Assembly: GCA_902628495.1 (NCBI GenBank)
Contig: CACONH010000002.1
Span: 1-64,000 of the forward strand
DNA: 64,000 bases
DNA from: an uncultured Pelagibacteraceae bacterium
Lineage (GTDB): Bacteria; Pseudomonadota; Alphaproteobacteria; Pelagibacterales; Pelagibacteraceae
Direction: 5' to 3'
In this document: in pieces, positions 32,956 through 42,394 of the stretch
Layout: every line of letters starts with the position of its first letter
Numbering within the stretch: the first letter of the stretch is position 1
Position numbers and translations under genes: made by a program
Notes under the pieces: model-generated
Told to the model about the DNA's origin: nothing
The model's database searches: none
What the model saw: only the letters and a program-made list of their open reading frames with translations

Positions 32956-33892
32956 ATATTTTGAAGTAATTAGGGGTGGAATAAACTCTACTTTTCAAGA
33001 CGAGGGTAGAAAAAATTTTTCTCATATTGGATTACCTTTTAGTGGGGTCATGGACAAAAGGAACTTTGTAATTGCTAATACAATTATAAATAATCAAAAA
33101 GAGGATCCAGTTTTAGAATTTGCTTATCAAGGACCATCCTTAAAATATTTTGGCAATAAAAGATTTATTGTAATTACTGGTGACGTAAATTTCAAAATTA
33201 CTAAAAATAATAAAAAAGAAATACTGGGAAACTGCTACAAAACAATTGAAATTGATAATGGCGATATTATTGATATTATTTCAACAAATAAATCAGTTTA
33301 TGGTTATTTCACAGTTAATGGTGGCTTTAAAATTAACAGAGTTTGGGGAAGTTATTCTACCACAGTTAGAGCAGGGGTTGGGCCTAACAAAGGAAATAAA
33401 TTATTAAATGGTCAAAATATTAAACTAAATAAATCTAATGTTATACAAAGCAGATCTTTAAATTTTGTTAATTCTAAAATAGAATTTATTAGGGTAATTA
33501 AAGGAACTAATTTTCAATTTTTTTCAGATCAGTCAAAAAGAGACTTTTTTTCTAAAGTATTTGTAGTTACAAAACTTACTGATAGAATGGGAATGAGACT
33601 TGAGGGAGTTAAACTTAAAAATTTAAAAAAAACTAATATTAAGTCTGAAGGATTAGTAAAAGGAACTATACAAGTACCTGCTGACGGGAATCCTATAATT
33701 TTATTATCTGATCATGGTACCATTGGAGGATATCCTAAATTTGGTGTTGTGATAAGTGCTGACTACGATAAACTTATTCAATTACCACCAGGATCTAAAA
33801 TAAAATTTAAAGAAATACTGTTAAAGGATGCTGAAAATCTTTATAAAATATATAATATGGAAACTAATAATATCTTAAATAAGATTAAATGA
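32948..33892 (+). CDS. pxpC: 5-oxoprolinase subunit C (KipA/biotin-dependent carboxyltransferase-like)
   Basis: GGINSTFQDEGRKNFSHIGLPFSGVMD; LLSDHGTIGGYPKFGVV. Confidence 0.88.
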   Translation: MNEYFEVIRGGINSTFQDEGRKNFSHIGLPFSGVMDKRNFVIANTIINNQKEDPVLEFAYQGPSLKYFGNKRFIVITGDVNFKITKNNKKEILGNCYKTIEIDNGDIIDIISTNKSVYGYFTVNGGFKINRVWGSYSTTVRAGVGPNKGNKLLNGQNIKLNKSNVIQSRSLNFVNSKIEFIRVIKGTNFQFFSDQSKRDFFSKVFVVTKLTDRMGMRLEGVKLKNLKKTNIKSEGLVKGTIQVPADGNPIILLSDHGTIGGYPKFGVVISADYDKLIQLPPGSKIKFKEILLKDAENLYKIYNMETNNILNKIK

Positions 33893-34665
33893 ACAAGAAA
33901 ATTAAAAATATTCTATCAAAAAAAGATAAATCTAAAATAATTTGTTTAACATCATATTCAAAAAATATCTCAGAAATATTGGACAATTTAGTCGACATAA
34001 TCCTCGTTGGAGATTCTTTAGGTTCAGTTTTATATTCATATAATACAACAAAAAAAGTTAAGCTTGATACGATGATTGAACATTCAAAAAGTGTGAGACA
34101 AGGTGTTAAGCAAAGTTTGATGGTTGTGGATATGCCATATAACACTTATAGAAATAAAGTTGAAGCGCTAAAAAATGCAAAGAAAATAATTAAGTATTCA
34201 AAAGCAGATGCAATTAAATTAGAGGGAGGAAAAAAAATAGTAAAAATCATTGATTATCTCAGAAAAAATAAAATAAATGTTATGGGGCATTTAGGTATTT
34301 TACCTCAAAGTCATAAAGGTAAATTTAGGTATAAGGGAAAAACTATTTCTGAGAGAAAAAACTTGATTAATGACGCACTATTACTTCAAAAAAACGGTGT
34401 ATTTTCAATTGTGCTTGAGTGTATTGAAACAAATTTAGCAAAAAGAATTACTAAACAATTAAAAATCCCTACCATTGGAATTGGCTCCTCTGTTAATTGT
34501 GATGGTCAAGTTTTAGTTACTGATGATTTAATAGGTTTAAATTTAACATCAATTAAATTCGTGAAAAGTTTTAGCAATATTAGAAAACATATTAAGTCAG
34601 CTGTAAAAAAATTTATCAAAGAGGTAAAAAACAAAAAGTATCCCTCGAGCAAATTTAGCTATTAA
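33889..34665 (+). CDS. panB: 3-methyl-2-oxobutanoate hydroxymethyltransferase
   Basis: LVGDSLG, GHLGILPQS, IGIGSSVNCDGQVLV. Confidence 0.88.
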   Translation: MNKKIKNILSKKDKSKIICLTSYSKNISEILDNLVDIILVGDSLGSVLYSYNTTKKVKLDTMIEHSKSVRQGVKQSLMVVDMPYNTYRNKVEALKNAKKIIKYSKADAIKLEGGKKIVKIIDYLRKNKINVMGHLGILPQSHKGKFRYKGKTISERKNLINDALLLQKNGVFSIVLECIETNLAKRITKQLKIPTIGIGSSVNCDGQVLVTDDLIGLNLTSIKFVKSFSNIRKHIKSAVKKFIKEVKNKKYPSSKFSY

Positions 34666-34668
34666 TAT

Positions 34669-35883
34669 TTATCTTATTTTTTTACTTTTTAATTTCCCTT
34701 TTTTTAAGTCAACTTCTACAAATGATCCAAACGTGTCACCAAATTTATCAAATTCTACACCTGTCGCACCCTCATAATTAATTAATTTACCTTCTTTAAT
34801 AAGGTTTATAGCTTTATTTATTTCGCCAGGATAAATTTTAATTCCAGGTTTATTAGATATAAGATAAATAATTTCATTTATAGATTTTATCTCTGAATAA
34901 ATTTTTGCAAAATTTGATAATATTATAACTGCTGCAGCATCATAAGACTCACTAGTATATGGACTAAATGGATCTATTCCTGATTTTTGAGCAAGATTTA
35001 TAAATTTTTCTGAGCCTAAATTTGAGAGCCCTAAAACGTATCCGAATGATTTTTTTAAATTTTTTTCTTTAAAATTGTTTATTATTTTCTCATTTATCAT
35101 ATTTTCTGAAAGGATAAAGACATTAAACATTCCTGTATCTAACATAGATTTAATAACTTGATCGCCCCCTAGATCTGTATCACTTATTATAGCTAAAGCA
35201 TCTCCTCCTGCAGCACCTAAAGTAGATATGTGTTTTGAGTAGTCATTGGTATTTTTGTTATGTGATAACATAGTTGATGTTTTTATATTGTTTTCATCTA
35301 GCGCATTTTTATAAGCCATTGCAAACCTTTTATAGTCTTCATCATTACTGTAAGAGATAGCTAATTTTTTTATTCCACGGTCATTTGTAATATCGGCTAA
35401 TATTTGACTTCCTCTTATTTTAGACGGCGTTGTTCTAAATAAATAACCGTTATCTTTTAAATTTGTTAATTCATTAGAATTATCAGCTGGTGTTATTGTT
35501 AATATTTCTTTCGGAATTGAAATTTTATTTGCAATTTCTTTAGTAATATTTGGACAGGCAGCACCAATAATGGCGCTAACACCGTCGCTAACAAGTTTTT
35601 TGGCAGCATTTTTTGCTAAATTCATATTATTGCAAGCTGTATCAGCTCTTAATATTTTAAAAGTTAATTCGTTATTTTTTATCTCATTAAAGGCTAATTC
35701 AGCTGACTCAGCCATCGATGGTGTTAAGCTTTCAACTGCGCCCGTGAAACCTAATAAAATTCCTACTTTGATTTCTTTTTTTTTCTCAGCAAAACAATTT
35801 GGCACAAATAACAGTATATAAATAAATAAGTAAATAAAAAATTTGCTAAAAGTGGTATTAATTTTGTCTATTAACATAGTCAT
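34669..35883 (-). CDS. ABC-type branched-chain amino-acid/amide substrate-binding protein (Leu/Ile/Val-binding family)
   Basis: Signal peptide, IKVGILLGFTGAVESL, IGAACPNITKEIA. Confidence 0.82.
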   Translation of the reverse strand: MTMLIDKINTTFSKFFIYLFIYILLFVPNCFAEKKKEIKVGILLGFTGAVESLTPSMAESAELAFNEIKNNELTFKILRADTACNNMNLAKNAAKKLVSDGVSAIIGAACPNITKEIANKISIPKEILTITPADNSNELTNLKDNGYLFRTTPSKIRGSQILADITNDRGIKKLAISYSNDEDYKRFAMAYKNALDENNIKTSTMLSHNKNTNDYSKHISTLGAAGGDALAIISDTDLGGDQVIKSMLDTGMFNVFILSENMINEKIINNFKEKNLKKSFGYVLGLSNLGSEKFINLAQKSGIDPFSPYTSESYDAAAVIILSNFAKIYSEIKSINEIIYLISNKPGIKIYPGEINKAINLIKEGKLINYEGATGVEFDKFGDTFGSFVEVDLKKGKLKSKKIR

Positions 35884-35921
35884 AAAATTGGTATCTTTAA
35901 ATTATAATATAACTTATTAAT

Positions 35922-36662
35922 ATGGATTCAAAAAAAATTAAACCCAAATTTATAAAAAAAACAAATCCAAGAGTAGGGCTAATTGTATTAGCAACAGATG
36001 TGATGATCGAAAAAGATTTTTTAAAAGTTTTTAGTGGTATATCCGCTGATCTATTTGTTAATAGAATAACTAATTACAATCCTGTCACTGCTGAAAATCT
36101 TAAAAAGATGACAAATAATATTACATCTGTTACTGATAATATTCTTCCTGGAGAGAAAATTGATTGTGTTGTTTATGGCTGCACATCAGGAACAATAGTT
36201 TCGGGCTATGATAGTATTAAAAAAAAGATTAATATTGCAAAACCAGATGCATTGGTAACTGCTCCAAGTACAGCAGCATTAAATGCTTTAAAGAAAAAAA
36301 ATATTAAAAAGATTTCAATAGTGACCCCTTATATAAAAAGCGTAAATGATGATGTTGTTAATTTTTTTAAGAATAATGATTTTAAAATTTCCTCAAATAC
36401 CTATTTCAATATTGAATCTGATGTTGATATTGGAAAAGTAGATCAGGATCAATTGTTTGAAATTTTATCTAAAATAGATCATAAAGATGCTGAGGCTTTG
36501 TTTGTATCTTGCACTTCATTACCAGTATTAAATATAATTGAAAAATTAGAAAAAAAATTAAGTATGACTGTTTTGTCTAGTAATCAAGCATTAATTTGGG
36601 AAACTTTAGAAAATATAAACAAAAATAATTCTATTAAAGGATACGGAAGTTTATTTTCTTAA
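35922..36662 (+). CDS. Asp/Glu racemase/arylmalonate decarboxylase superfamily, EutA-like
   Basis: GLIVLATDVMIEKDF, FVNRITNYNPVTAENL, YGCTSGTIVSG, FVSCTSLP resemble ectoine-utilization EutA. Confidence 0.75.
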   Translation: MDSKKIKPKFIKKTNPRVGLIVLATDVMIEKDFLKVFSGISADLFVNRITNYNPVTAENLKKMTNNITSVTDNILPGEKIDCVVYGCTSGTIVSGYDSIKKKINIAKPDALVTAPSTAALNALKKKNIKKISIVTPYIKSVNDDVVNFFKNNDFKISSNTYFNIESDVDIGKVDQDQLFEILSKIDHKDAEALFVSCTSLPVLNIIEKLEKKLSMTVLSSNQALIWETLENINKNNSIKGYGSLFS

Positions 36663-36670
36663 TATAAAAC

Positions 36671-37837
36671 ATGAGCTTTTCTAAAAATGAGTATAAAGAT
36701 CGACTAAAAAAAGTTCAATTATCAATGCAAAAAAAAGGTATTGAACTTTTAATATCCCAAGACACTGCAAATATAAATTATTTAACAGGTTATGACGCAT
36801 GGTCATTTTATTATGCTCAATGTGTAATTGTGCATATTAATTCAGATGAACCTATTTGTTTTATAAGAGCTCAAGATGCAGGTGGAGCATTTATAAAAAC
36901 ATATCTTAAAAAAGAGAATATAGTAATTTATGATGAGAAGTATATTCATACTTGGCCTTCTCACCCATACGATGCATTAGTGAATTTATTAAAAAAAAAT
37001 AAATGGGATAAACTACAAATTGGTGTAGAGATGGACGCGCATTATTTTACAGCATACTGCTATGAAAAGCTCAGACAGGGATTGCCCAACGCCAAAATAA
37101 AAGACTCAGAAAGATTAGTAAACTGGATAAGAGTAGTCAAATCGAATGCTGAGATAGATTTTATGAAAAAGGCTGCAGTTATCTCAGAAAATGCAATGAA
37201 GACAGCGATGGATATAATTAACCCAGGTGTAAGACAATGTGATGCTGTTGCTGAAATTCAAAAAACATTATTTAAAGGAACAAATGATTTTGGTGGTGAA
37301 TATGCAAGTATCGCTACTCTTTTGCCCACTGGCAAAGGAACGTCAGCATCTCATCTCACTGCGAGTGATGAAAAGTTTGTTAAGGGAGAAGCCACTGTTG
37401 TAGAATTATCTGGCACTTATAAGAGATATCATGCTCCAATGGCAAGAACTGTAAATCTGGGTAAACCAGAACAAAAAAAAATTGACGCTATGAATGCTAC
37501 AAATGAGGCTTTAGAAGCTGGGATAGAAGCAAGTAAACCTGGAAATACTGCAAATGATGTTGCTGAAAAATTTTGGGCAATATTAGATAAATACAAAATT
37601 AAAAAAGAATCTAGAACTGGTTATTCAATCGGAATAGGCTATCCACCAGATTGGGGAGAACATACTCTTAATATTTCTAAAGGTGATATGACAATTTTAA
37701 AACCAAATGTTTGTTATCATATGATAGCTGTGATGCAATTTGGTGAATGGGGAGTTGAAGCATCTGAGTCTATAAGGATTACAGAAGAGGGAAACGAGTT
37801 ATTATGCAACTTTTCAAGAGATTTACACGTAAAATAA
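36671..37837 (+). CDS. M24-family hydrolase, ectoine hydrolase (DoeA/EutD)-like
   Basis: LTGYDAWSFYYAQCV, VNWIRVVKSNAEIDFM, RTGYSIGIGYPPDWGEHT resemble DoeA rather than generic prolidase. Confidence 0.75.
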   Translation: MSFSKNEYKDRLKKVQLSMQKKGIELLISQDTANINYLTGYDAWSFYYAQCVIVHINSDEPICFIRAQDAGGAFIKTYLKKENIVIYDEKYIHTWPSHPYDALVNLLKKNKWDKLQIGVEMDAHYFTAYCYEKLRQGLPNAKIKDSERLVNWIRVVKSNAEIDFMKKAAVISENAMKTAMDIINPGVRQCDAVAEIQKTLFKGTNDFGGEYASIATLLPTGKGTSASHLTASDEKFVKGEATVVELSGTYKRYHAPMARTVNLGKPEQKKIDAMNATNEALEAGIEASKPGNTANDVAEKFWAILDKYKIKKESRTGYSIGIGYPPDWGEHTLNISKGDMTILKPNVCYHMIAVMQFGEWGVEASESIRITEEGNELLCNFSRDLHVK

Positions 37838-37880
37838 AAAACTTGAAATATTAGCCTACAAATGTTTTAAACCTTACCCA

Positions 37881-38969
37881 ATGTCAAAGAACCAAGAATT
37901 TGTAAAATTCGATAAAGTAGACAAAAGTTATGACGGCAAGGTCCTTGTTGTAAAAGATTTGAATCTAGATATTGCTGAAGGAGAATTTATTACGATGCTT
38001 GGACCATCTGGTTCAGGTAAGACTACCTGTTTAATGATGTTAGCCGGTTTTGAAACACCAACAAACGGTGAAATTTTTTTAGATAAAAATCCTATATCAA
38101 ACATACCACCCCATAAAAGAGGTATTGGAATGGTTTTTCAAAATTATGCATTGTTTCCACACATGACAGTTTATGAAAACTTGGCCTTTCCTCTTAAGGT
38201 AAGAAAAATAAACAAAGATGATATAGATAAGAAAGTTGATAAGGCATTATCAATGGTATCATTATCTGGATTTGAAAACAGAATGCCAGGACAATTATCA
38301 GGTGGACAACAACAACGTGTTGCTGTTGCTAGAGCTTTAGTGTTCGATCCTCAAGTAGTATTAATGGACGAACCTTTAGGAGCCTTGGATAAAAATCTTA
38401 GAGAAAGTATGCAATATGAAATTAAACATATCCATGAGAGCATAGGTGTTACTGTTGTATACGTTACGCACGATCAGAGTGAAGCTCTCACAATGTCTAA
38501 TAGGATTGCTGTATTTAATGACGGAAAAGTTCAACAACTCTCTTCTCCAGACAAATTATACGAAGAGCCTGTTAATTCTTTTGTAGCAGAGTTCATAGGA
38601 GAAAATAATACTTTTGCGGGCGAAGTAACAAACTTTCAAAAGGATCAATGTAAAGTAAAATTATCAAATGGTTCAGAGATAATTGCCAATCCAATATCTG
38701 TTAGCTCAAATGGTGACAGAACTACTGTATCATTAAGACCAGAGAGAGCTCTTATAAACACAAAAAATAAAATGGATAATAATTTTAAAGGTAAAATTGA
38801 GGAAGTTATATATCATGGTGACCACACCAGGGTAAGGATAGACTTGCTAGGAAACAAAGAATTTATTTTAAAAGTTCCAAACAGTTCCTCTAACATGGAT
38901 ATAAAAATGGGTAATGAAATAAATGTTAGTTGGAATAGTCATGATGCGAGAGCGTTAGATCCAAAATAA
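37881..38969 (+). CDS. potA: Spermidine/putrescine-type ABC transporter ATP-binding protein
   Basis: GPSGSGKTT Walker A, LSGGQQQRVAVARAL signature, TOBE-like C-terminus. Confidence 0.9.
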   Translation: MSKNQEFVKFDKVDKSYDGKVLVVKDLNLDIAEGEFITMLGPSGSGKTTCLMMLAGFETPTNGEIFLDKNPISNIPPHKRGIGMVFQNYALFPHMTVYENLAFPLKVRKINKDDIDKKVDKALSMVSLSGFENRMPGQLSGGQQQRVAVARALVFDPQVVLMDEPLGALDKNLRESMQYEIKHIHESIGVTVVYVTHDQSEALTMSNRIAVFNDGKVQQLSSPDKLYEEPVNSFVAEFIGENNTFAGEVTNFQKDQCKVKLSNGSEIIANPISVSSNGDRTTVSLRPERALINTKNKMDNNFKGKIEEVIYHGDHTRVRIDLLGNKEFILKVPNSSSNMDIKMGNEINVSWNSHDARALDPK

Positions 38970-39029
38970 ACCTCAGGTTTAAATAAATTTATCTTAATAA
39001 AATTAGGCTTATTTTAGTGAAATGCCCTG

Positions 39030-39058
39030 TTGACTCCTTACTAATATATTGCTGTAAT
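39030..39058 (+). promoter_or_regulatory. Candidate sigma70-like promoter for the potD-like gene
   Basis: TTGACT-17 nt-TGTAAT, 33 nt before the ATG; the palindrome CGTTTAAACG lies at 39073-39082. Confidence 0.5.
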
Positions 39059-39090
39059 TAGCTTTTATAAAACGTTTAAACGGAGGAATA

Positions 39091-40206
39091 ATGAAAAAAC
39101 TAAGTAAATTGTTACTAGTTCTATCTTTTGCACTTTCTATAAGCTCATCAGCATTTGCAGTTACTGTTGCATCTTGGGGTGGAGCATATACAGAGTCTCA
39201 AAAGTTAGGATATGGTGACCCTACTGCTAAGAAACTTGGTGTACCGATCAATTGGGTCGACTACTCAGGTGGATTATCAGAGATTAAAGCACAAAAAGAG
39301 GCAGGCAAAATCACGTGGGATATTATCGACGTATTTGCTATGGACACTATCACTGGATGTGACGAAGGTTTATTTGTAGAATTTGATTTCGACAAAGACT
39401 TCCCGCCAGCACCAGATGGTACTGCGGCGAGTAAAGATTTCTTTGCTCCAATGCCAAGTAAGTGTGCTGTAGGAAACATTTTATATTCTTGGAATTATGC
39501 TTATAACACGAACAATGTTAAAGGCACACCAAAGACTATAAAAGATTTCTTTAACACAAAAAAATTCCCTGGAAAAAGAGCTATCTATAAAAGCGCTCTA
39601 ACAAACTTAGAGATCGCTTTAGCAGCAGATGGTATTAAGCCAGGAAAAGGTGGAGCAAAAATCTACAAAGCTCTTGAAACTGAAAAAGGTGTAAACAGAG
39701 CAATGAACAAGATCAAAGAACTTTGCACAGACCCTAACGGTGGATGTGTATTTTGGTCAGCAGGTGCTCAACCACCAGAACTATTAGTATCTGGTGAAGT
39801 TGTTATGGCAACTGGTTGGAATGGTAGATTCTTCAACGCAGAAATCGGTGAAGGCGCTCCAATCAAACAAGTTTGGGATGGTCAAGGTCTTGACTACGAA
39901 TATTTCGTACTAGTTAAGGGTGGACCAAACGAAGCTGATGCTAAAAAAGCACTAGCGATGATGACAAGTACAGAAGGTTTAGCAGGAAGTGCAAAATATA
40001 TTGCATATGCACCTTGGAGAAAATCATCACTTAAAGTTATGGCAGCAGGTGAGCCATGGTACAAAGATGGTAAGACTAACATGGTACCACAAATGCCAAC
40101 TGCACCAGCAAACACTAAAAATTACTTCTTAGTAGATCCAATATTCTGGGCTGATAACGGCACAGAGCTTGGTGAAAAATGGGAAGCAATGAAGTCTGGT
40201 CTATAA
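39091..40206 (+). CDS. potD: Polyamine-type ABC transporter substrate-binding protein
   Basis: Signal peptide, VTVASWGGAYTESQ, embedded in pot operon; GGAGGAATA RBS. Confidence 0.88.
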   Translation: MKKLSKLLLVLSFALSISSSAFAVTVASWGGAYTESQKLGYGDPTAKKLGVPINWVDYSGGLSEIKAQKEAGKITWDIIDVFAMDTITGCDEGLFVEFDFDKDFPPAPDGTAASKDFFAPMPSKCAVGNILYSWNYAYNTNNVKGTPKTIKDFFNTKKFPGKRAIYKSALTNLEIALAADGIKPGKGGAKIYKALETEKGVNRAMNKIKELCTDPNGGCVFWSAGAQPPELLVSGEVVMATGWNGRFFNAEIGEGAPIKQVWDGQGLDYEYFVLVKGGPNEADAKKALAMMTSTEGLAGSAKYIAYAPWRKSSLKVMAAGEPWYKDGKTNMVPQMPTAPANTKNYFLVDPIFWADNGTELGEKWEAMKSGL

Positions 40207-40242
40207 TTTTAAGTTTTAAAGACTAAAATTATATATTATATT

Positions 40243-40271
40243 AAGGGCGGTTATTTGTAGCCGCCCTTTTT
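40243..40271 (+). terminator. Intra-operon terminator hairpin between potD and potB
   Basis: AAGGGCGGTTATTTGTAGCCGCCCTTTTT; U-tract ends 5 nt before the potB ATG. Confidence 0.8.
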
Positions 40272-40276
40272 ATTTT

Positions 40277-41530
40277 ATGAGCAGCGAAACAGGAAAAATT
40301 TTAACAACAGACGGCATACCTCTCGAGGTAAGTTTAAAAAAAGCTGAAAGAAAAAATAAAATTAAAGCATTTCTTTTAGTTGCGCCTTTATTATTATTTT
40401 TACTTATCACTTATATTTTTCCAATCGGCGATATGCTGATGAGAAGTGTAGATGACAAAATGGTGACTGAAATGTTACCAAAAACATTTAAATCAATGGA
40501 AAAGTGGGATGGAAATGAAATGCCACCTGAGGAGGTATTCGAGGCTTTCTACTTAGATTTTCAAAAATTAGTAGAGGAAAAACGTGATGGAAAATTATCT
40601 ACTCAATTAAATTACACCAAGAATGGTTTTAAAAGTATTTTAAAAAAATTACGAAGAAAAGCCAAAAATTTCGAGGAAGGAAATTATAAAGAACAAATAA
40701 TGGCTGTTCACAAAAGATGGGCTGATGTCGAATATTGGAGAGCTATAAAAAGACGAGCACCAGCATTTACAAGTGCAAAATATCTGAAGGGCATGGATAT
40801 GTATAAAAATGAAGAAGGTGAAATTGTAAGTGTAGAGGAAGATCGTAGAATACATAGAGTACTTTGGCTTAGAACTTTAGAGATAGCTTTCTTTGTAACT
40901 CTATTATGTTTTTTAATGGCTTATCCAATAGCACATTTACTTGCAACATTGCCAATGAAGTACAGCAACCTTTTAATGATTTGTGTGCTACTTCCATTTT
41001 GGACATCCCTTTTAGTTAGAACCGCAAGTTGGATGATACTTCTTCAACAGCAAGGAGTAGTAAACGATTTCTTTGTCATGATTGGCTTAGTAGCAGACGA
41101 CAACCGGCCTGAGATGATGTACAATAAAACTGGAACTTACGTTGCAATGACACAAATTTTATTGCCTTTTATGGTTCTACCTTTATATAGTGTAATGAAA
41201 ACCATATCCCCAAGCTTAATGAGAGCTGGAAAATCACTTGGAGGAACACCATTCATCACTTTTTGGAAGGTATATTTTCCTTTAACTATTCCAGGTATTG
41301 GCGCAGGTTGCTTGTTAGTTTTTATACTTGCTATTGGATATTACATTACCCCAGCGCTAGTAGGCGGTGCATCAGGCACCTTGATCAGTAACCAAATTGC
41401 ATTTCATATGAAGAGCACTCTAGATTGGAGTTTTGCATCAGCAATGGGACTGATGTTATTAGCAGGAGTACTAGCAATATATTGGGTTTATAACAAATTA
41501 GTTGGGATTGATAACATTAAACTAGGATAA
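40277..41530 (+). CDS. potB: Polyamine-type ABC transporter permease with large TM1-TM2 insertion
   Basis: BPD permease domain (GKSLGGTPFITFWKVYFPLTIPG); ~130-aa charged insertion after the first TM segment. Confidence 0.88.
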   Translation: MSSETGKILTTDGIPLEVSLKKAERKNKIKAFLLVAPLLLFLLITYIFPIGDMLMRSVDDKMVTEMLPKTFKSMEKWDGNEMPPEEVFEAFYLDFQKLVEEKRDGKLSTQLNYTKNGFKSILKKLRRKAKNFEEGNYKEQIMAVHKRWADVEYWRAIKRRAPAFTSAKYLKGMDMYKNEEGEIVSVEEDRRIHRVLWLRTLEIAFFVTLLCFLMAYPIAHLLATLPMKYSNLLMICVLLPFWTSLLVRTASWMILLQQQGVVNDFFVMIGLVADDNRPEMMYNKTGTYVAMTQILLPFMVLPLYSVMKTISPSLMRAGKSLGGTPFITFWKVYFPLTIPGIGAGCLLVFILAIGYYITPALVGGASGTLISNQIAFHMKSTLDWSFASAMGLMLLAGVLAIYWVYNKLVGIDNIKLG

Positions 41531-41532
41531 TT

Positions 41533-42387
41533 ATGGCGCTACCAAAATATACAGAACCACATTACAGAATTTGGCATTACGTATATATTTTTATTTGTAC
41601 ATGTGTATTTTTCTTTTTGATTGCTCCTTTGTTTGTAATTTTTCCTTTGTCATTCAATGCAGAGGAATTTTTAAGTTTTTCCGAGGGGATGAAAAACCTT
41701 GATCCAGATGCATTTTCTTTAAGATGGTATAAGGATATGATTTATGGAACAAAAAATCCTTGGGGTCTAGCAGCTAAAAATAGTTTTATCATTGCTATCT
41801 TTGCAACATTAGGTTCAGTTCTTTTAGGAACTGTTGCAGCATTAGGATTAAGTAGCAGACACATGCCGTATAAAGGATTGATTATGGCAACACTAATTTC
41901 TCCAATGATCGTTCCTTTAATTATATCTGGTGTAGCTATTTTCTTCTTCATGGCAAAAGCTGGTTTGGCGGCTACACATACTGGTATAGTTCTAGCACAT
42001 ATAATTTTGGGGACACCATTTGTTGTAATAACTGTTACAGCTACTTTATCTGGCTTTGATCATAGTGTAACTAGAGCTGCATCAAGTCTTGGAAGCGATC
42101 CAGTAAATACTTTCATGAAAATTACATTACCTTTAATTTTACCTGGTGTAATCTCAGGTGGTTTATTTGCTTTTGTAACCTCTTTTGATGAAGTTGTTGT
42201 TGTATTATTTTTAGCGGGTTTAGAGAATACAACTATTCCAATTCAAATGTGGACTGGTTTAAGAGAACAGCTAAGTCCAACAATTCTTGCAGTTGCGACA
42301 TGTTTGATTATTTTATCAACACTTATTCTTGTTACAGCTGAGTTATTAAGAAGAAGATCTGAAAGACTCAGAGGAATTAATAGATAA
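41533..42387 (+). CDS. potC: Polyamine-type ABC transporter permease
   Basis: BPD permease domain, ASSLGSDPVNTFMKITLPLILPG. Confidence 0.9.
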   Translation: MALPKYTEPHYRIWHYVYIFICTCVFFFLIAPLFVIFPLSFNAEEFLSFSEGMKNLDPDAFSLRWYKDMIYGTKNPWGLAAKNSFIIAIFATLGSVLLGTVAALGLSSRHMPYKGLIMATLISPMIVPLIISGVAIFFFMAKAGLAATHTGIVLAHIILGTPFVVITVTATLSGFDHSVTRAASSLGSDPVNTFMKITLPLILPGVISGGLFAFVTSFDEVVVVLFLAGLENTTIPIQMWTGLREQLSPTILAVATCLIILSTLILVTAELLRRRSERLRGINR

Positions 42388-42394
42388 AAAATAA

